A stretch of DNA of 8,190 bases from assembly GCA_003447785.1 (NCBI GenBank), contig DLYJ01000255.1, forward strand, positions 1-8,190, read 5' to 3'. Made by a program: the position numbers and the translations under genes. Source of the stretch: Treponema sp. (lineage in GTDB: Bacteria > Spirochaetota > Spirochaetia > Treponematales > Treponemataceae). Below are positions 6,294 to 8,190 of this stretch, piece after piece. The notes beneath the pieces were generated by a model. The model was not told where the DNA came from and did no database searches. It saw only the letters and a list, made by a program, of their open reading frames with translations. Within the stretch, counting starts at the first letter, position 1. Every line of letters begins with the position of its first letter.

Positions 6294-7839
6294 ATTCCTT
6301 GAGCATCTCAGGGTCCTTGTTTTTGTCGCAGAGAGAAACTACAACAGCAACAACGAGACACATGATGAATGCAGGAAGGATTTCATATACACCAAAGATT
6401 GAACAGACAGAAGCAGGCAGGTAATGCCATACAACATCTGTTACACCGCCGGCAATCAAACCTGCAACGGCACCCTTAGCAGTTGCCTTGCGCCAGTACA
6501 AAGCCAGAAGAATGAGCGGTCCGAAAGTTCCACCAAATCCCGACCATGCAAATGATACAAGGTTAAAGATTGAACTGTTAGGATTCAATGCAAGCAGCAG
6601 TCCGAGAATTGCAACAACAAATACGGAAATACGGCTTACGAGGAGAACCTTCTTTTCGTCAGCATCCTTTTTGATAATTCCCTTGTAAATGTCCTGAGCG
6701 ATGGCAGAAGAAGCACTGAGCAACTGGCTGTCAGCTGTAGACATTGCGGCTGCAAGAATTGCACAGAGGAAGATTCCGGCGATGAATGCAGGGTACATAC
6801 GCAGCATTGTTTCGCTGAATACGGCTTCCTGTGTTCCGGCACCAAGAACTTTTACGCCTTCAAGAGCAACTTCGCCGGCATCTGCACCAAGCAGAATTCC
6901 ATATTTCAACAGGTAAACAGTACCAACTGTACCGATGATGAATGTTCCGACATAAGAAATAATCATCCATACGATACCTACACGGCGTGCAGTTGTAATT
7001 TCTCTGTTAGAACGGCATCCCATAAAGCGGATGATGATATGCGGCATTCCAAAATATCCGAGACACCATGCAAAGGCAGAAACGGCAGACATTGCACTGA
7101 ATGATTTGTTTCCGATGAACTTAGCCTTGAAAGTTTCACCAAAGTCACCGTTTACAGCGCGGTCAGCAAAATCGTTTACGCTTGCAACAGCGTTTTCAGC
7201 ACCGCCGGCAGCCCAGACAATAATTACTCCGGAAGCAACAAATGCTACAAAGATAAGTGCACCCTGAACAAAGTCAGTTGTACATACAGCTTTGTAACCG
7301 CCCATAATTGTGTAGGAAAGAATGATTACAAATCCGATGAGAAGTCCCACATTCCAGTCGAGACCAAATACTGAGCGGAAGAGTTTTGCACAGGCAACAA
7401 AGCCCGAAGCAGTATAAATTGTAAAGAATACTACAATAAAGAATACAGACACGATGGTTAAAACGTGGCTCTTGTCTTTAAAACGGTTAGTTAAAAATTC
7501 AGGAATTGTGATTGAATCATCAAATGCGATTGAACATTTGCGGAGATTCTTGGCAACAAAAAGCCATGCAAGATATGTTCCGACGATAAGACCGATTGCA
7601 GTCCAGAAAGTCTCTTTAAATCCACCGAGATAACAAAGTCCCGGAAGTCCCATCAAAAGCCATGCTGAAGAGTCAGATGCTTCTGCACTCAATGCAGTAA
7701 CCCAGGGACCAACTTTACGTCCACCAAGGAAGAAGTCAGATGCCGAGTTATTTCCTTTGGCACTTCTAAGTCCAATAAAGACCATCATGCCAAGATACAA
7801 AACGAACGCAATAATCTGCGCCACCATTTGTGATGTCAT
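6265..7839 (-). CDS. putP: Sodium/solute symporter, probably sodium/proline (PutP type)
   Basis: An inner-membrane carrier of the sodium:solute symporter family that uses the Na+ gradient to import a small solute, most likely L-proline. The 524 residues carry about 13 hydrophobic helices with the LeuT-type fold. The N-terminal block SDFFLGGR (34-41) is followed by ASDSSAWLLMGLPG (54-67), close to the E. coli PutP segment that contributes Na+ and proline site residues; A54 and S58 match E. coli A53 and S57, while S57 replaces M56. AMSTADSQLL (365-374) holds S367-T368, equivalent to the second pair of Na+ ligands (S340-T341). The motif match is nearer to PutP than to the PanF or sugar-symporter branches, but substrate remains inferred. 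The ATG at 7839 has a strong SD and a clear promoter. The nearby proB and proC genes support a proline-related role. The lyase gene follows 54 bp downstream. Confidence 0.88.
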   Translation of the reverse strand: MTSQMVAQIIAFVLYLGMMVFIGLRSAKGNNSASDFFLGGRKVGPWVTALSAEASDSSAWLLMGLPGLCYLGGFKETFWTAIGLIVGTYLAWLFVAKNLRKCSIAFDDSITIPEFLTNRFKDKSHVLTIVSVFFIVVFFTIYTASGFVACAKLFRSVFGLDWNVGLLIGFVIILSYTIMGGYKAVCTTDFVQGALIFVAFVASGVIIVWAAGGAENAVASVNDFADRAVNGDFGETFKAKFIGNKSFSAMSAVSAFAWCLGYFGMPHIIIRFMGCRSNREITTARRVGIVWMIISYVGTFIIGTVGTVYLLKYGILLGADAGEVALEGVKVLGAGTQEAVFSETMLRMYPAFIAGIFLCAILAAAMSTADSQLLSASSAIAQDIYKGIIKKDADEKKVLLVSRISVFVVAILGLLLALNPNSSIFNLVSFAWSGFGGTFGPLILLALYWRKATAKGAVAGLIAGGVTDVVWHYLPASVCSIFGVYEILPAFIMCLVVAVVVSLCDKNKDPEMLKEFDNYKSMKD

Positions 7840-7847
7840 TTTTTAAT

Positions 7848-7853
7848 CTCCTT
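7848..7853 (-). promoter_or_regulatory. Ribosome binding site of putP
   Basis: AAGGAG on the minus strand (7853-7848), 8 nt before the ATG at 7839, is a near-perfect SD at optimal spacing. It settles the putP start and contrasts with the SD-less plus-strand genes in this window. Confidence 0.85.
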
Positions 7854-7863
7854 TTAAAGCGTG

Positions 7864-7885
7864 CCCGGACAATAGAGATGTCGGG
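7864..7885 (-). promoter_or_regulatory. Inverted repeat / hairpin in the putP leader
   Basis: CCCGACA (7885-7879) and TGTCCGGG (7871-7864), read on the minus strand, pair over 7 bp with one bulged C around a 7-nt loop. The element lies between the predicted transcription start (about 7893) and the SD. It has no T run, so it is not a terminator. It may be an operator or an mRNA structure affecting stability or translation; no known riboswitch class is recognised. Confidence 0.45.
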
Positions 7886-7899
7886 ACTGTATAAATTCA

Positions 7900-7928
7900 A
7901 TTTTACGGGATATAGCCATTTTTATCAA
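7900..7928 (-). promoter_or_regulatory. putP promoter, sigma70-type
   Basis: On the minus strand, TTGATA (7928-7923) and TAAAAT (7905-7900) are separated by 17 bp, the same hexamers and spacing as the proC promoter. The predicted start near 7893 gives a leader of about 54 nt that contains a hairpin and the SD. It overlaps the weaker plus-strand promoter of the ABC gene. Confidence 0.65.
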
Positions 7929-7941
7929 TTCTGATTATTAT
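7913..7941 (+). promoter_or_regulatory. Possible leaderless promoter of the ABC ATPase gene
   Basis: TAGCCA (7913-7918, 4 of 6 consensus matches) and TATTAT (7936-7941, 5 of 6) are 17 bp apart. The ATG at 7949 is 8 nt past the -10 box and no SD precedes it. The geometry repeats that of proB and proC with a poorer -35. It is interleaved with the divergent putP promoter, so the two may compete. Confidence 0.4.
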
Positions 7942-7948
7942 TCATCTT

Positions 7949-8190
7949 ATGGAATTTCTTGAATTTAATGACGTATCCTTTACATATCCTCCTGTGGAAG
8001 GCGACCTTGACGAAAACGGAAACCAGCGTATTCCGTCACCGGTTTTTGAACACTTCAGCGGCAGTCTGCCGGGCGGTCAGTTTATAAGTTTAGTCGGCCA
8101 GAACGGCTGCGGAAAAACTACATTTTTAATGCTCGCAAGCGGACGCCTTGCCCCGGACAGCGGTTCCGTAACACTGTTGCAGAAAAATCC
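7949..8190 (+). CDS. ABC transporter ATP-binding subunit (5' part only)
   Basis: The first 80 codons of an ATPase that powers an ABC transporter; the gene runs past the right edge. Visible parts are the N-terminal strand FLEFNDVSFTY with the A-loop tyrosine Y13, the Walker A motif GQNGCGKTT (50-58) with K56, and the downstream SGRLAPDSGSV (64-74), typical of the family. Q-loop, signature and Walker B lie outside the window, so subfamily and substrate cannot be given. Between the A-loop and the VFEHFSGSLPGG strand there are 18 residues rich in Asp, Glu, Pro and Asn (14-31), longer than the usual short loop. The ATG at 7949 is chosen because the first beta strand begins immediately after it; there is no SD. 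It diverges from putP with 109 bp between start codons. Confidence 0.85.
   Translation, partial: MEFLEFNDVSFTYPPVEGDLDENGNQRIPSPVFEHFSGSLPGGQFISLVGQNGCGKTTFLMLASGRLAPDSGSVTLLQKN

Noticed and set aside
6488..7267. Several short open frames antisense to putP
   Set aside because: They mirror the hydrophobic codons of the symporter and lack start signals or family resemblance.
1..8190. Mobile elements, CRISPR repeats, tRNA genes, defence or toxin-antitoxin cassettes
   Set aside because: No transposase or integrase motif, direct-repeat array, tRNA-like cloverleaf or small paired genes were seen; gene content is metabolic and transport.

Overview
The window looks like a chromosomal segment of a host-associated spirochaete, most likely a plant-fibre-degrading gut or rumen Treponema. 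This is an inference from four things: moderate GC with AT-rich intergenic spacers, a short glutamate 5-kinase without a PUA domain, a large surface-type lipoprotein pectate lyase, and a mix of genes with strong Shine-Dalgarno (SD) sites and genes with none. No rRNA, tRNA, insertion sequence, phage gene or CRISPR array is visible. No stretch over 300 bases lacks a gene.

Left half (1-4210): proB (66-860, +) and proC (2040-2846, +) encode the first and last enzymes of proline synthesis from glutamate. The middle enzyme, ProA, is not in the window. A GGDEF diguanylate cyclase gene (863-1909, -) lies between them on the opposite strand, ending 2 bp from proB and diverging from proC. A MATE-family exporter (2846-4210, +) overlaps the proC stop codon by one base, so the two form an operon. 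A possible further gene runs off the left edge on the minus strand (weak evidence).

Right half (4211-8190): a minus-strand pair reads from right to left. A sodium/solute symporter of the PutP (proline) type (7839-6265) is followed by a modular lipoprotein pectate lyase (6210-4279). A terminator-like hairpin fills the 54-bp gap between them. The lyase and the MATE gene converge on a 68-bp spacer with one strong terminator and a second GC-rich hairpin. At the right edge an ABC-transporter ATPase gene starts on the plus strand (7949) and is cut off.

How it fits together: proline synthesis (proB, proC) and probable proline uptake (putP) are close neighbours, with a c-di-GMP enzyme and an exporter embedded in the cluster. 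The pectate lyase would supply oligogalacturonides at the cell surface.

The most notable signal is regulatory. proB and proC each have a sigma70-type promoter with a 17-bp spacer, placed so that the predicted transcription start is the A of the ATG, and neither has an SD. The right-edge ABC gene shows a weaker version, and the cyclase gene has a consensus promoter with only about 3 nt before a TTG start. putP and the lyase instead have leaders with good SD sites. I see no clearly new multi-gene system here; the candidates worth testing are the leaderless start architecture and the putP-lyase intergenic attenuator.
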